DNA from: CAMCTV01 sp964420985
Lineage (GTDB): Bacteria > Bacteroidota > Bacteroidia > Flavobacteriales_D > Sanyastnellaceae
Direction: 5' to 3'
NCBI GenBank assembly: GCA_964420985.1
Contig: CAYQUT010000026.1
Span: forward strand, 1-34,349
Length of the DNA stretch: 34,349 nt
The stretch's first letter is position 1, and each line of letters starts with the position of its first letter. Below the pieces are notes generated by a model that saw nothing but the letters and a program-made list of their open reading frames with translations, made no database searches and was not told the DNA's origin. The position numbers were made by a program, and so were the translations under genes. Positions 34,119-34,349 of the stretch are shown in pieces.

Positions 34119-34146
34119 AGGGGCTGCGCAGCAGCCCCTTTATTTT
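34119..34146 (+). terminator. intrinsic terminator of nrdBA
   Basis: AGGGGCTGC (34119-34127) and GCAGCCCCT (34131-34139) form a perfect 9-bp GC-rich stem with loop GCA, followed by TTATTTTTT. It lies 24 bases after the nrdA stop. Confidence 0.9.
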
Positions 34147-34230
34147 TTGGATGGGACCAATTTGTCTTGTCCTAAAATAGATTTATAAAAAAAGGGTCAA
34201 GCTTAATCAATCTTATCTCCTCATCCCCTC

Positions 34231-34252
34231 GGGGCGAATGTCAATTCGCCCC
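34231..34252. repeat. REP-like palindrome
   Basis: GGGGCGAAT and ATTCGCCCC form a perfect 9-bp inverted repeat around GTCA, in an otherwise AT-rich intergenic stretch. A second inverted pair, GTAGCG (34256-34261) and CGCTAC (34280-34285), lies just beyond. The sequence resembles dispersed GGGGCGAAT/ATTCGCCCC palindromes that I recall from other environmental bacteria. Only one copy is in this window, so repetition is not shown here. Confidence 0.5.
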
Positions 34253-34287
34253 TACGTAGCGAATCGCATTTCATGCTCACGCTACCT

Positions 34288-34349
34288 CATTCCTTCATTC
34301 CTTCATTCCTTCATTCCTTCATTCCTTCATTCCTTCATTCCTTCATTCC
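34288..34349. repeat. octanucleotide tandem repeat (CATTCCTT)n, cut by the window edge
   Basis: The unit CATTCCTT is repeated without any mismatch from 34288 to the last base, 7.75 copies, and clearly continues outside the window. No unique spacers are present. It starts two bases after the second inverted pair of the REP-like stretch. No gene covers it here. Confidence 0.95.

Noticed and set aside
34288..34349. CRISPR array
   Set aside because: The repeats are eight bases long, contiguous and without spacers; no cas genes are nearby.

Overview
The window reads as chromosomal DNA of a Bacteroidota bacterium, most likely a Flavobacteriales relative. Three things point there. Nine exact copies of the Bacteroidota -7 promoter element TAnnTTTG sit directly upstream of genes. 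The start codons lack strong Shine-Dalgarno sequences. The gene set includes a SecD-SecF fusion, a long NusB, a DUF5723-like outer-membrane protein, a cargo protein with a type IX secretion (T9SS) sorting domain, BshB1, and a carotenoid cluster with a fused CrtYcd-type lycopene cyclase. No phage, transposase, CRISPR array or plasmid gene is visible. Most genes are housekeeping or conserved accessory genes and the coding density is high.

Layout. 1-1520: a tRNA cut by the window edge and a predicted outer-membrane protein, both on the minus strand. 1578-4174: two overlapping plus-strand photolyase/cryptochrome-family genes. 4187-12310: a minus-strand run that reads leucine dehydrogenase, nusB, miaA, acyltransferase, a GH109-type enzyme, leuS. 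12359-16901: a tightly overlapped minus-strand carotenoid operon, crtI-crtB-unknown-idi-crtZ-crtYcd, which would take GGPP to zeaxanthin; GGPP synthase is absent. 16944-18770: a divergent pair, a LysM/M23 peptidase and bshB1. 18832-18906: tRNA-His. 18949-24543: alkB-like, tatA, secDF, rpmB and cinA, all minus. 24596-26929: a T9SS-sorted secreted protein. 27007-30324: secA. 30643-34094: nrdB-nrdA (class I ribonucleotide reductase). 34095-34349: a terminator, a REP-like palindrome and an octanucleotide tandem repeat that runs off the window.

Themes. Light and oxidative stress are served by the flavoprotein pair, the carotenoids, bacillithiol synthesis and AlkB-type repair. Protein export is served by SecDF, SecA, TatA and a T9SS substrate. 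The least ordinary observations are: the overlapping pair formed by a photolyase-like protein without an N-terminal antenna domain and a full-length cryptochrome-like protein lacking the usual Trp pair; an unrecognised secreted protein inside the carotenoid operon; promoters placed so close to ATG that leaderless mRNAs are expected; a tatA promoter that overlaps the secDF terminator; and a stop codon lying in the loop of a shared terminator. I see no complete, wholly new multi-gene system.
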